64,000 nucleotides of DNA from an uncultured Alistipes sp. (GTDB taxonomy: Bacteria; Bacteroidota; Bacteroidia; Bacteroidales; Rikenellaceae), in contig CAAGGR010000025.1 of assembly GCA_900769445.1 (NCBI GenBank), positions 13,157-77,156 on the forward strand, read 5' to 3'. The notes below the pieces were generated by a model. That model did no database searches. It was not told the origin of the DNA and saw only the letters and a list, made by a program, of their open reading frames with translations. Below, piece after piece: positions 26,281-34,714 of this stretch (the stretch's first letter is position 1; each line of letters opens with the position of its first letter). Made by a program: the position numbers and the translations under genes.

Positions 26281-28431
26281 ATGAGAACTTTTAAGAACTT
26301 AGCAGTCCTCACAACTGCTGTAATCGCACTCCTTAGCTGGGGTTGTGATGTATTTAATGAGAAGGATTCTGTTAAAGCTCCAACAATCACTATTGGTGAG
26401 CCTCTCTTTGATACAGAGGCTATGACCATGACACTACTATTTACTCCATCTCAGAATACAACTGCTTGGCATTATAAGATTGAGCGTGAGGGCGCAACAG
26501 CTGACTTTACCTTTGTTGCTGGCGAGCAGCCAAAGGAGGTTGTTGTCGACATTGAGTTTGATGTTGTGTACACCGTATCGGCATATGCTGAGGGTCAGGG
26601 TCTAGAGGGAGACCTTGTAATTAACGATTTCTGCCTACTCACAGTTCCAACAATCACTGTTTCTAAGCCGCTCTTCGATGAGTCAACAATGACTCTTAGC
26701 TTCAACGTAACACCATCTGAGGGCGCGCACCATTGGTATTGGGGCGTTAAGGATTCGGAGTACACACGCTATGAGGGCGATGAGGCTCAGACCGTAAATT
26801 GCGCTGTTGAATACGATGTAAATTACACTTTCCTATTCCGTGTTGAGAATGAGCAGTCTCAAGGCGAGACAAAGGAGATAGAGTTCACAGTTATTAAGCC
26901 AGTGGTTGATATCGCTATCGAGAACCTAACAGCTTATACTCTCGATGCTGTTATTACAAAGAAGGAGCATTGCGTTAAGTATGTTGCGGGTGCTGTGCAT
27001 ACCTCTGCATACGATAGAAACATCTTTATCGAGCAGGCACAGACATCGCTTAATCCAGATCCATCATATCCATTTGCAGTGTTTAACTCTGCAACCGAGA
27101 GTCGCACATTCTCTGAGCAGGATTTAGTGCGCAACTCACTACTTAGCAGCGAGGAGAATGCAGGTATTATCCTACTTCCTAACACTTCGTACACCATTGC
27201 AGTTTATGGCGAGGATGCTAATGGTAACTATACCGTAACAACTAAGGAGGTAGTAATTCCTCAGGTAGAGCTTAACGGTACATCTGCTATTTCAATTGAG
27301 GTTTCTGATATTACTCTTACCTCTGCAAATGCAACCATAACTGCTGAGACTGGTGCTAAGATTCTTACTGGTTATATCGACCCTGCTGTCGCTAAGGCGG
27401 ACACAGAGAAGCCTTTTGATTTCGAGGGTAAGAGCGATGCTGAGATTAAGAACTACATTGCAAGCGTTGTTAAGGGTGTGCCTATGATTTATAGCAACAC
27501 TTTCACATACCTTCTAAGCGATGGTTTTGCTAACGATACAGAGTATGTGGCATATGCCATTGCTATTAAGGATGGTAAGGTTGGTAACGTAGCATTTACA
27601 ACATTTAAGACCCTACGTCCATCGCTCACAGGTGTTGCAAAGGTGGTTGATGCCGAGATTTTTGCACAGGTTTCGCACGAGAGTCTTACCGTGCAGCTTA
27701 CTACTGATGATGCCGCTACTAAGGTACGTCTATATGCCGCTCCAGAGTCTGACCACGCAGCTTATGCCGATAATTTGGTATTTATTATGGACTCTGACAA
27801 CTACCAGAACTATCGCGAGGAGTATGAAGTTATTGATGGTGTCGCTACTGCAGAGATAGAGATTGCTCATCCAGCTACTAACTACTATCTCTATGCCTCT
27901 GCTGTAGATGGTAATGGTCGTGCAGGTGAAATCGTATGCGTTGCTCAGTTGGCTGGCTACGAGACAGAGTACTATACTACCATCGAGAAGGTTGTTAATG
28001 ATAGCGGTATGGATTACACTGGTACAGGCTCTGCAACAATCTCTGTAGAGGTTCTTAGTGTGGTTGATGACCGTGTTAGCGTAACTATCACAGCCAACGA
28101 ATTTAGCGATAATGTAGATACTGTATGGTTTATCCGCTACAGTGGTACGACCGCAGAGGTGGCATCGCAGGTTAGAAGTTCTTTTGCAGAGTATCTTGAG
28201 ACTAATAAGATTATCGGCTCATACAAGATCGCGAAGGAGGGTATCGGTGTTAAGTATGTCGATGGCGGTAGCTCTTTTGATCCTAAGTATGAGGCACTCC
28301 AGTCGTATAGTAGCACATGGGGTGGCGATATTGTCGTAGTGGTAATTCTTGATGCCGATGGCAAGTTGAGAATCGATAGCTACTGTTACTATGATGAGGC
28401 TTCTGCTAAGATTGTTATTGTAGAGCTATAA
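26281..28431 (+). CDS. Multi-domain fibronectin-like surface lipoprotein
   Basis: 716 residues. Signal ending LLSWGC (Cys22). The mature chain is a string of about six beta-sandwich repeats of 90-110 residues. The first two are clear paralogs: PTITIGEPLFDTEAMTMTLLFTPS and PTITVSKPLFDESTMTLSFNVTPS. Later repeats contain YTIAVYGEDANGNYTVTTKEV and YVAYAIAIKDGKVGNVAFTTFKT. The same style recurs in the lipoproteins at 57063 and 58326. Last gene of the SusCD operon. Probable ligand-binding or spacer protein. Confidence 0.75.
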   Translation: MRTFKNLAVLTTAVIALLSWGCDVFNEKDSVKAPTITIGEPLFDTEAMTMTLLFTPSQNTTAWHYKIEREGATADFTFVAGEQPKEVVVDIEFDVVYTVSAYAEGQGLEGDLVINDFCLLTVPTITVSKPLFDESTMTLSFNVTPSEGAHHWYWGVKDSEYTRYEGDEAQTVNCAVEYDVNYTFLFRVENEQSQGETKEIEFTVIKPVVDIAIENLTAYTLDAVITKKEHCVKYVAGAVHTSAYDRNIFIEQAQTSLNPDPSYPFAVFNSATESRTFSEQDLVRNSLLSSEENAGIILLPNTSYTIAVYGEDANGNYTVTTKEVVIPQVELNGTSAISIEVSDITLTSANATITAETGAKILTGYIDPAVAKADTEKPFDFEGKSDAEIKNYIASVVKGVPMIYSNTFTYLLSDGFANDTEYVAYAIAIKDGKVGNVAFTTFKTLRPSLTGVAKVVDAEIFAQVSHESLTVQLTTDDAATKVRLYAAPESDHAAYADNLVFIMDSDNYQNYREEYEVIDGVATAEIEIAHPATNYYLYASAVDGNGRAGEIVCVAQLAGYETEYYTTIEKVVNDSGMDYTGTGSATISVEVLSVVDDRVSVTITANEFSDNVDTVWFIRYSGTTAEVASQVRSSFAEYLETNKIIGSYKIAKEGIGVKYVDGGSSFDPKYEALQSYSSTWGGDIVVVVILDADGKLRIDSYCYYDEASAKIVIVEL

Positions 28432-28468
28432 TTATGATAGGGTAGTTTTTGCCCTGCTTAACAATTAA

Positions 28469-28511
28469 GGGGTTGACTAAATAGTAACTTAGCCAGCCCC
28501 AATTTTTTTTT
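28469..28511 (+). terminator. Terminator of the SusCD-type operon
   Basis: Stem 28469-28480 with 28489-28500 (GGGGTTGACTAA/TTAGCCAGCCCC, one mismatch and one G-U), then nine T. It ends only six bases before the next start codon. Confidence 0.85.
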
Positions 28512-28517
28512 CGTGCT

Positions 28518-29549
28518 ATGATATACTTTAACTCCGATTATACCGCAGGGGCGCATAAAGAGGTCTTAGATGCCATTACGCGCACCAACTATGAGCATAC
28601 CGTAGGTTATGGCCTTGATACATATTCTGCTGAGGCGAAGGCTCTTATACGCGAAGCAGTAGGGTGTAGCGATGCTGAGGTTATCTTCCTTGTTGGTGGC
28701 ACACAGACAAACGCCACAGCTATAGATGGTATCCTTGCGCGCCACGAAGGGGTGCTTGCTGCTGATAGTGGTCATATCGCAGTCCACGAGTCTGGGGCTA
28801 TAGAGGCCTCAGGTCATAAGGTCTTGACCCTGCCAGGGTATGAGGGTAAGGTTAAGGCTGAGGATGTAGATAGATATATTACCGACTTCTATCGCGACGA
28901 GACCTATCAGCATATGGTTGCCCCTGGAATGCTCTATATATCTCAACCTACGGAGTATGGCACGATATATTCGCTTGCGGAGTTGGAGGAACTTAGTGTG
29001 GTGTGCCACAGGCATAATATTCCGCTCTACATCGATGGCGCGCGTATGGGGTATGCTCTTATGGCTGAGGGGGCAGATTTTACGTTGAGGGATATTGCAC
29101 GCCTTGCCGATGTCTTCTATATCGGAGGTACAAAGTGTGGCGCGCTCTTTGGTGAGGCGTTGGTTGTAACCAATCGCACACTTCTTAAGAATCTATTTCC
29201 GCTTGTAAAGCAGCATGGCGCACTACTTGCTAAGGGGCGTTTGTTAGGTCTTCAATTTGGTGCGCTATTTCGCGAAAATTTGTATGAGCGTATCTGTGGT
29301 AGTGCTGTAGGCTTGGCACTACGCCTACGCGAAATTATGCGCAAGGCAGGCTATGAGGTTGTTATTGAGTCGCCCACAAATCAGCAGTTCTTCCGCTTGC
29401 CAAACAGCGTTATCGACACACTTCGCGACTCTGTATCCTTCGACTACTGGGGAGCTAGAGGTAAGGAGAGTAGTATCGTTCGCTTTGTAACAAGCTGGGC
29501 AACCACTGAGGCGGATATTGATGAATTGGAGAGGATTGTAAATAAGTAA
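28518..29549 (+). CDS. Threonine aldolase family PLP enzyme
   Basis: 343 residues. PLP fold type I with threonine-aldolase signatures: YFNSDYTAGAHKEV at the start, FLVGGTQTNATAIDGIL, IDGARMGYALMAEGADFTL and YIGGTKCGALFGEALVV, whose Lys binds PLP. It cleaves L-threonine or L-allo-threonine to glycine and acetaldehyde. The ATG is six bases after the T run of the preceding terminator, so a promoter must lie within or before that hairpin; a weak box TAGTTTTTGC at 28443 is possible. Confidence 0.9.
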   Translation: MIYFNSDYTAGAHKEVLDAITRTNYEHTVGYGLDTYSAEAKALIREAVGCSDAEVIFLVGGTQTNATAIDGILARHEGVLAADSGHIAVHESGAIEASGHKVLTLPGYEGKVKAEDVDRYITDFYRDETYQHMVAPGMLYISQPTEYGTIYSLAELEELSVVCHRHNIPLYIDGARMGYALMAEGADFTLRDIARLADVFYIGGTKCGALFGEALVVTNRTLLKNLFPLVKQHGALLAKGRLLGLQFGALFRENLYERICGSAVGLALRLREIMRKAGYEVVIESPTNQQFFRLPNSVIDTLRDSVSFDYWGARGKESSIVRFVTSWATTEADIDELERIVNK

Positions 29550-29574
29550 ACCATATACAACTTCTATAAACAAA

Positions 29575-29606
29575 GAGGATGTCCACAAAACTTGTTGGAC
29601 ACCCTC
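29575..29606. terminator. Bidirectional terminator
   Basis: GAGGATGTCCA pairs with TGGACACCCTC (one mismatch) across ten bases, between the convergent threonine aldolase and prs genes. Confidence 0.75.
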
Positions 29607-29631
29607 CTTATTTATTCACTTCTATCTTCGA

Positions 29632-30573
29632 TTAGCGGTAGAAGATAGATGATATTGACTTGTAGTTGTGTACACGCTCGATAACATCCGCAAAGATTGG
29701 AGCTACGCTCAATACTGTGAACTTAGACAAGTCCTCGCCCTCCTTCAATGGAATAGTATCGGTTGTGATAACCTCCTGAATAGCACTCTCGTTGATGCGG
29801 TCGTATGCCTTACCTGAAAGCACTGGGTGGGTAACTGCAGCGCGAACACTCTTAGCACCCTTATCCATAAGCATATTTGCAGCCATACAGATAGTACCAG
29901 CTGTGTCGATCATATCATCCACGATGATAACGTTACGACCCTCGACCTCACCGATAGCGGTCATAGAGCCAACAACGTTAGCCTTAGCGCGCTCCTTGTG
30001 AGAGATGATGATAGGTGCCTGGAAGTGCTTAGCGTATGATGAAGCTCGCTTAGCACCACCCATATCTGGTGAAGCGATAGACAAATCTGGAATCTGCAAC
30101 TTCTGGATGTATGGCACGAAGATACCTGATGCGTATAGAGCATCCATTGGAAGATCGAAGAAACCCTGAATCTGGTCTGCATGGAGGTCCATAGTCATCA
30201 CGCGCTGAACACCCGCTGCGATAAGCATATTTGCAACAAGACGAGCGGTGATAGGCACACGTGGACGATCCTTACGATCCTGACGCGCCCAACCGAAGTA
30301 TGGGATAACGGCGATAACCTGATGTGCCGAAGCACGACGTGCCGCATCTGCCATCATCAAAAGCTCCATTAGGTTGTCTGATGGTGGGAATGTAGACTGA
30401 ATGATAAAGACTGTACAACCACGAATAGACTCGTGGAAGCAAGGCTGGAACTCTCCGTCGCTAAATTGAAGGACGTCCGAGTCGCCGAGCTTAATGCCAT
30501 ACTCGGCAGCAATCTTCTCAGCGAGGTAACGAGAACCACGACCTGCGAAGAACTTGATTTTGTGGATCGCCAT
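29632..30573 (-). CDS. prs: Ribose-phosphate pyrophosphokinase
   Basis: 313 residues from MAIHKIKFFAGRGS. Makes PRPP from ribose 5-phosphate and ATP for purine, pyrimidine, His and Trp synthesis. Visible motifs: DGEFQPCFHESIRGCTVFIIQS, MTMDLHADQIQGFFD, and the PRPP-binding loop IIVDDMIDTAGTICMAAN. A longer frame to 30609 would begin before the predicted transcript start (-7 box 30607-30614), so the shorter start is used. Confidence 0.97.
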   Translation of the reverse strand: MAIHKIKFFAGRGSRYLAEKIAAEYGIKLGDSDVLQFSDGEFQPCFHESIRGCTVFIIQSTFPPSDNLMELLMMADAARRASAHQVIAVIPYFGWARQDRKDRPRVPITARLVANMLIAAGVQRVMTMDLHADQIQGFFDLPMDALYASGIFVPYIQKLQIPDLSIASPDMGGAKRASSYAKHFQAPIIISHKERAKANVVGSMTAIGEVEGRNVIIVDDMIDTAGTICMAANMLMDKGAKSVRAAVTHPVLSGKAYDRINESAIQEVITTDTIPLKEGEDLSKFTVLSVAPIFADVIERVHNYKSISSIFYR

Positions 30574-30606
30574 AATATAATTTAAGTAAGGTTGTGTAAC
30601 TTTTGA

Positions 30607-30637
30607 CAAAGTTATATTAAATAAGCTGAATAAGCAA
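30607..30637 (-). promoter_or_regulatory. Promoter of prs
   Basis: TTG (30637-30635), 20-base spacer, TAACTTTG (30614-30607). Confidence 0.7.
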
Positions 30638-30648
30638 CTTTTTCGTGG

Positions 30649-31257
30649 CTAATTTTCCGAATTATTTGCCAAGCACTCCTCGATAAAGGCGAGAATCTCC
30701 TCTCTGCCCGTTCCCTTCTCGCTCGATGATATAAACATCGGAGGTAGCTCCTCCCACTGCTCCAAAAGGGTCTGTTTGTAGTTCTTGACATTGCGATTAA
30801 GCTGTGCCTGAGAGAGTTTGTCCGCCTTAGTGAAGATAATGCCAAATGGTATACCATTCTCGCCAAGTAGCTCGATAAAGCGGAGGTCTATCTTCTGCGG
30901 CTCAAGGCGTGAGTCTACCAACACAAAGAGATAGTGCATCTTCTCGCACTTAAGCACATAGTCGGTGATAAGCTTCGAGAACTCGCCACGTGTGGACTTA
31001 GAGACGCGCGCATAGCCATAGCCTGGAAGGTCTACCAAGTACCAGCTATCGTTAATAAGGAAGTGGTTGATAAGCTTTGTTTTACCTGGTGTGCCAGACA
31101 CCTTGGCTAATGAGTTGACGCCCGTAATCATATTTACCAACGATGATTTGCCAACGTTACTGCGCCCGATAAAAGCGATATCCTTGAGGCTATCCTTTGG
31201 TACTTGAGATATCTTCTCTGAACTGCACTTAAACTTCGCTTTTATATTCACGGCCAT
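30649..31257 (-). CDS. engB: Ribosome biogenesis GTPase EngB/YsxC
   Basis: 202 residues from MAVNIKAKFKCSS. GTPase motifs: G1 GRSNVGKSS, G3 DLPGYGYA, G4 FTKADK, G5 SSS. This is a TRAFAC GTPase needed for 50S assembly. The frame extends to 31302, but a -7 box at 31299-31307 puts transcription start near 31295, so Met16 is chosen as the start. Confidence 0.95.
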   Translation of the reverse strand: MAVNIKAKFKCSSEKISQVPKDSLKDIAFIGRSNVGKSSLVNMITGVNSLAKVSGTPGKTKLINHFLINDSWYLVDLPGYGYARVSKSTRGEFSKLITDYVLKCEKMHYLFVLVDSRLEPQKIDLRFIELLGENGIPFGIIFTKADKLSQAQLNRNVKNYKQTLLEQWEELPPMFISSSEKGTGREEILAFIEECLANNSEN

Positions 31258-31298
31258 ACTCTGCAGGTAGTTCAATAAATTAGTAAATAATATTTTGT

Positions 31299-31307
31299 GC
31301 AAAAGTA
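31299..31307 (-). promoter_or_regulatory. -7 box of engB
   Basis: TACTTTTGC on the minus strand, about 41 bases before the chosen start. Confidence 0.6.
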
Positions 31308-31329
31308 CAAAAAAAATGAAAAAAATAGC

Positions 31330-31337
31330 TACCTTTG
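31330..31337 (+). promoter_or_regulatory. -7 box of the MazG-like gene
   Basis: TACCTTTG, 34 bases before the start at 31372. Confidence 0.6.
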
Positions 31338-31371
31338 TATACTAAAATATAGATAATAAATAGATGAAGAT

Positions 31372-31773
31372 ATGAAGAAAGAGTGGAATGATGTGCGCGA
31401 GTTTCATGAGAAATTCGGCCATCCTGTGGCTGAGAAGCCAAAGATGATAGATAAGAAACGTGCCTTGTCGCGCGCTAAGTGGATGAATGAGGAGGTTGCT
31501 GAGTTCCTCATTGCAGATAACATTTACGAGCAGGCAGATGCGATGATTGACTTGATGTACTTCGCCCTCGGTACAATGGTAGAGATGGGCTTGGAGGCAG
31601 ACGAGCTATTTGAGATTGTGCAGCAGGCAAATATGGCAAAGCTATGGCCTGATGGCAAGCCACACTACAACCCTAAGGATGGTAAGGTTATAAAGCCTGA
31701 TACTTGGGAGGATCCTGCGCCAAAGATTAAGGCTTATATCGACTCGGTTATTGCTGCTAAGAGCAGAGAGTAA
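31372..31773 (+). CDS. MazG/PRA-PH-like nucleotide pyrophosphohydrolase
   Basis: 133 residues. The helical MazG-like metal motif is visible: WMNEEVAEFLIA (EExxE) and EQADAMIDLMYFALGT (ExxD type). This superfamily hydrolyses NTPs or phosphoribosyl-ATP to the monophosphate and pyrophosphate, often as house-cleaning. The C-terminal part KPHYNPKDGKVIKPDTWEDP is typical of the Bacteroidetes subgroup. Substrate unknown. Own -7 box; diverges from engB. Confidence 0.8.
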   Translation: MKKEWNDVREFHEKFGHPVAEKPKMIDKKRALSRAKWMNEEVAEFLIADNIYEQADAMIDLMYFALGTMVEMGLEADELFEIVQQANMAKLWPDGKPHYNPKDGKVIKPDTWEDPAPKIKAYIDSVIAAKSRE

Positions 31774-31815
31774 GAGTCTTGGGTAGAATATGTAGAATGT
31801 AAAAAAATAGAAGTT

Positions 31816-32904
31816 ATGAAACTTAGTAGATTAGCAAGTTTAATGGTTGCATTGCCATTGCTATTTATGGCATGTACAGATAATGGTGATACAGAGCCAC
31901 AGAAGCCAAATAATGACCAAACTGAGAATCCAGGAGACCAGCCAGGAGATCAGCCAGGAGATCAGCCAGGAGACCAGCCAGGAGATCAGCCAGGAGATCA
32001 GCCAGGAGAGGATAATCCTGTAGTGGAGGATGTGGAGTTTGAGGCATTAGACTTTGTTGGCGTATATCACGGTAGCATAGAGACTACGGGTGCTGGCCTT
32101 TATAATATAATGTTGTCGGATAATGGCTTGAATGGCAACGAGATAAAGGTAAACTCTACCTACTACTCTCTCGATATCTATGCCGAGCCATACGATGGCG
32201 AGAATACTGGTTATGTGCAACTTCCAGAGGGTACATACACATTAGACTTGAACGATACTGGTGCTTTGGGAACGATATCATACAAGGAGTCGGTATATCT
32301 CAAGACATCGGATACCGCCATTGAGGCATCTAACCTCTTCAGCGAGGCGACACTTGTGGTTACAGCAACCGATATAACACTCACAGCCACCATCGCGGAT
32401 GTTAAGCATATTGTGACATTCGAGGGTCAGGCTCTTGTGCTTGACAAGCGTCCAGAGCCAATGGAGGATGTGGAGTTGGAGGCGTTGTACTCGTGGGCAT
32501 ACTACTATAGCGACAACTATAGCAAGGGCGTGTCGGACAACTTCTACCTATACATTAGCGATATCGATAACGAATATAATCTATTGCCTAATGCCAAGTA
32601 CTATCGTTTGGACTTGTATAGCGAGATAATCGATTTGTCGTATGGTCTTGAGGTGCCATATGGTACTTATACGGTTGATGCAAGTAACTCGAGAACACCT
32701 AATACTATTGCGATGTCTGATTCGTCATATGTGGCAGCAAATCAGTATGGTAATGGCTTTGATGCTGAGGCGTCAATCACTGCTGGTACAGTTACAATAG
32801 ATGAAAATGGTATCACAGCCGAACTAATAGTAGGTGGTGCAAAGCATAAGTTGACCTATAAGGGATGTATCTTTGTGGAGGACTTCTCTCATAGTGGTTT
32901 TTAA
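31816..32904 (+). CDS. Lipoprotein with GDQP tandem repeat
   Basis: 362 residues. Signal ending LFMAC (Cys20). A linker of six GDQP units (residues 40-63) tethers two related beta-rich domains: residues 75-210 (VEFEALDFVGVYHGS..VTFEGQALVLDK) and 218-355 (VELEALYSWAYYYSD..LTYKGCIFVED). Each contains YSLDIYAE/YRLDLYSE and PEGTYTLD/PYGTYTVD, so they arose by duplication. No enzyme motif. Likely a surface-exposed binding protein with a flexible stalk. Confidence 0.75.
   Translation: MKLSRLASLMVALPLLFMACTDNGDTEPQKPNNDQTENPGDQPGDQPGDQPGDQPGDQPGDQPGEDNPVVEDVEFEALDFVGVYHGSIETTGAGLYNIMLSDNGLNGNEIKVNSTYYSLDIYAEPYDGENTGYVQLPEGTYTLDLNDTGALGTISYKESVYLKTSDTAIEASNLFSEATLVVTATDITLTATIADVKHIVTFEGQALVLDKRPEPMEDVELEALYSWAYYYSDNYSKGVSDNFYLYISDIDNEYNLLPNAKYYRLDLYSEIIDLSYGLEVPYGTYTVDASNSRTPNTIAMSDSSYVAANQYGNGFDAEASITAGTVTIDENGITAELIVGGAKHKLTYKGCIFVEDFSHSGF
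31933..32004 (+). repeat. 12-bp tandem repeat (GDQP)n, six units
   Basis: Six in-frame copies of GGAGAYCAGCCA. The Asp codon runs gac-gat-gat-gac-gat-gat, so the array is two copies of a 36-bp higher-order unit. Confidence 0.95.
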
Positions 32905-32926
32905 CGTAGTAAAGAAGAGATAATTT

Positions 32927-32995
32927 ATGAAGCGAGGTCTTTTAGTGAGTCTGTATACGTTGCTTATCGCGCTTCTTGGTTTTAGTGCTTGTTAG
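32927..32995 (+). pseudogene. Lipoprotein signal peptide ending directly at the lipid Cys
   Basis: ATG at 32927 opens MKRGLLVSLYTLLIALLGFS, then Ala-Cys and TAG. The 22 residues are a full lipoprotein signal with lipobox FSAC, and the stop follows the Cys. After the stop the same frame goes on with RGGEDVKHSNI before degrading. The LLGFSxC ending resembles the start of radical-SAM-associated putative lipoproteins of Bacteroidales. Most likely a broken lipoprotein gene; a genuine 22-residue lipopeptide is less likely. Confidence 0.55.
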
Positions 32996-33056
32996 CGTGG
33001 TGGCGAGGATGTTAAGCATAGCAACATCAGTTTGTTTTATACGATAATATTTAGAT

Positions 33057-34145
33057 ATGAGAAGAGTACTATTTGCACTTTTTGCATCGCTCCTATTCTC
33101 GGGATGTAGTAATGAGGAGCATGGTGAATACTATCCAGATATCAGTACTCGCGAGCTTCACTATATCTCGCGCAGTGGTAATATTGTGGAGTTTAGCGAT
33201 GACTCGTTTGATGCTCCTATAATCTCGAATACATACGAAAATGGCAAGGGCGTTGTGCGCTTTGCGTCATCACTTCGAAGTATTGGCCTCTTGGGTGATG
33301 TGGATATCACCTCTATTACCATCCCTGAGACCGTTAAGATGTTCGATGGCAATCCATTTAAGTATTGTACAAATTTGGCACGCTTTATCAGTACCTATGC
33401 TACTTCGGATGGCTACGCCCTTGTTTGTGATAATGAGTTAATAGCCCTTGCGCGCAACTATCGAGCAGAGACCTATAAGATTCCATATGGTGTTAAGAGT
33501 ATCGGCAATAGCGCGTTCTACGGTAGCGTGATAAAGAGCGTGGAGATTCCTAATAGCGTTGCTAAAATTAGCGATGAGGCCTTCTATGGCTGTAAGAAGT
33601 TGCAGGAGTTGGTACTTCCTGAGCGCCTTGAGGAACTTGGTCGCGAGGTGTGCGTGGATTGTATCAACCTTAAGTCTGTTACATTGCCACGCAATGCTGC
33701 TATTAGCGAGGATTTCGCAGGTTTTGTAGGTTGCTACAATCTTGAGAGCTTTAGTGGTGATAATACCTCAGCTGATGGCAGATGTCTTATTGTAAATAAG
33801 CGTATCTATGCCTTTGCGCCTGCTAATGTGCAGGAGTATGCCATCTCTGGTGATGTTACTGCTATTGCAGATCGTAGCTTCGCTAAATGCGATAGATTGA
33901 CTAAGGTAACCATCCCATCATCGGTGGTGTCGTTGGGTAGCGGTGCTTTCTATAACTGCTCAAGCCTTGCAGAGATATACCTTGAGCCTACCACACCTCC
34001 AACTATTAAGCAAGGTGCAGGCAGTATCGACCCATTCGAGAATCTACCATTGAACTATACTCTATATGTCCCATCATCAAGCTATGCTAAGTATACAAGC
34101 GATACCGACTGGTCACGCTATATGGAGCATATTAAGAAGTATTAA
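33057..34145 (+). CDS. BspA-like leucine-rich repeat (LRR_5) lipoprotein
   Basis: 362 residues. Signal ending LLFSGC (Cys17). Repeats of the Treponema/BspA type: YKIPYGVKSIGNSAFYGS, IPNSVAKISDEAFYGCKKLQ, LPERLEELGREVCVDCINLK, ISGDVTAIADRSFAKCDRLT and IPSSVVSLGSGAFYNCSSLA. The C-terminus YTLYVPSSSYAKYTSDTDW is the usual cap. Such proteins bind host or bacterial surface proteins. A strong terminator follows. Confidence 0.88.
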   Translation: MRRVLFALFASLLFSGCSNEEHGEYYPDISTRELHYISRSGNIVEFSDDSFDAPIISNTYENGKGVVRFASSLRSIGLLGDVDITSITIPETVKMFDGNPFKYCTNLARFISTYATSDGYALVCDNELIALARNYRAETYKIPYGVKSIGNSAFYGSVIKSVEIPNSVAKISDEAFYGCKKLQELVLPERLEELGREVCVDCINLKSVTLPRNAAISEDFAGFVGCYNLESFSGDNTSADGRCLIVNKRIYAFAPANVQEYAISGDVTAIADRSFAKCDRLTKVTIPSSVVSLGSGAFYNCSSLAEIYLEPTTPPTIKQGAGSIDPFENLPLNYTLYVPSSSYAKYTSDTDWSRYMEHIKKY

Positions 34146-34187
34146 TATATAGAAACCATCGATATCGATTGTCGTGTTCTATACAGA

Positions 34188-34226
34188 GCATCCCCAAAAG
34201 TTCGCCAACTTTTGGGGATGCTTTAT
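34188..34226 (+). terminator. Terminator after the BspA-like gene
   Basis: Perfect 15-bp stem GCATCCCCAAAAGTT with its complement, loop CGCC, then TTTATTT. Confidence 0.92.
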
Positions 34227-34284
34227 TTACGATAATCCAAGCAGGATTGAATTTATATTTTAAACAAGTCGATTTTTCTATCGG

Positions 34285-34396
34285 CTCAACCCGCTCTTAA
34301 GTGAGAAGCGCCGACGTGCTGAGATATGGATAATGTTGTATGAGAGTATCGCGCTAGCGATAAATATTAGATGTAGGAGTTGTGATGCTCGCATCA
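34285..34396. repeat. 112-bp intergenic repeat, copy 1
   Basis: Nearly identical to 34501-34612 (about three differences), 216 bases apart. It contains ATCGCGCTAGCGAT and GATGCTCGCATC hairpins. Between the copies (34418-34483) are more small hairpins: CTGCGAAGCAG and GGGCTATGCCC, bracketed by TGCTC and GAGCA. Confidence 0.9.
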
Positions 34397-34500
34397 GGTA
34401 GCACCCCCACAATTTAATGCTCAGGGGCTCGAACTGCGAAGCAGTAGAGATGATACCTTATAGCGCAGGGCTATGCCCGAGCAATAAAATCAATTATCAT

Positions 34501-34612
34501 CTCAACCCGCTCTTAAGTGAGAAGCGCCGACGTGTTGAGATATGGATAATGTTGTATGAGAGTATCGCGTTAGCGATAAATATTAGATGTAGGAGTTATG
34601 ATGCTCGCATCA
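34501..34612. repeat. 112-bp intergenic repeat, copy 2
   Basis: Second copy of 34285-34396. Unlike copy 1 its right side continues into the matching arms of a large branched inverted repeat (34544-34671). Confidence 0.9.
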
Positions 34613-34671
34613 AATAACGCCTACCTCTAATATTTAACCCATCGTAGATGGTTCACATACAACATTATAAG
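34544..34671. repeat. Branched inverted repeat (cloverleaf-like)
   Basis: The outer arms ATAATGTTGTATG and CATACAACATTAT pair perfectly; inner arms AAATATTAGATGTAGG and CCTACCTCTAATATTT pair with one mismatch. Between them sit three side hairpins: ATCGCGTTAGCGAT, GATGCTCGCATC and CCATCGTAGATGG. Drawn out it is a four-branch structure. No coding frame is supported. Confidence 0.8.
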
Positions 34672-34681
34672 CCATATAAAC

Positions 34682-34710
34682 AAAAAAAACAGCAGTCGAA
34701 AAGACTGCTG
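34682..34710 (-). terminator. Terminator of tRNA-Lys
   Basis: CAGCAGTC/GACTGCTG stem with a five-base loop and eight T on the minus strand, directly after the tRNA. Confidence 0.92.
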
Positions 34711-34714
34711 CAAC

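Noticed and set aside
11583..28431. Glycan utilisation locus
   Set aside because: No glycoside hydrolase, lyase, esterase or sulfatase motif is seen in any of the ten genes.
31933..32004. CRISPR or regulatory array
   Set aside because: The repeat is 12 bp, contiguous and in frame within a lipoprotein gene.
34285..34612. CRISPR array
   Set aside because: Only two 112-bp copies, with internal hairpins and no regular spacers or cas genes.
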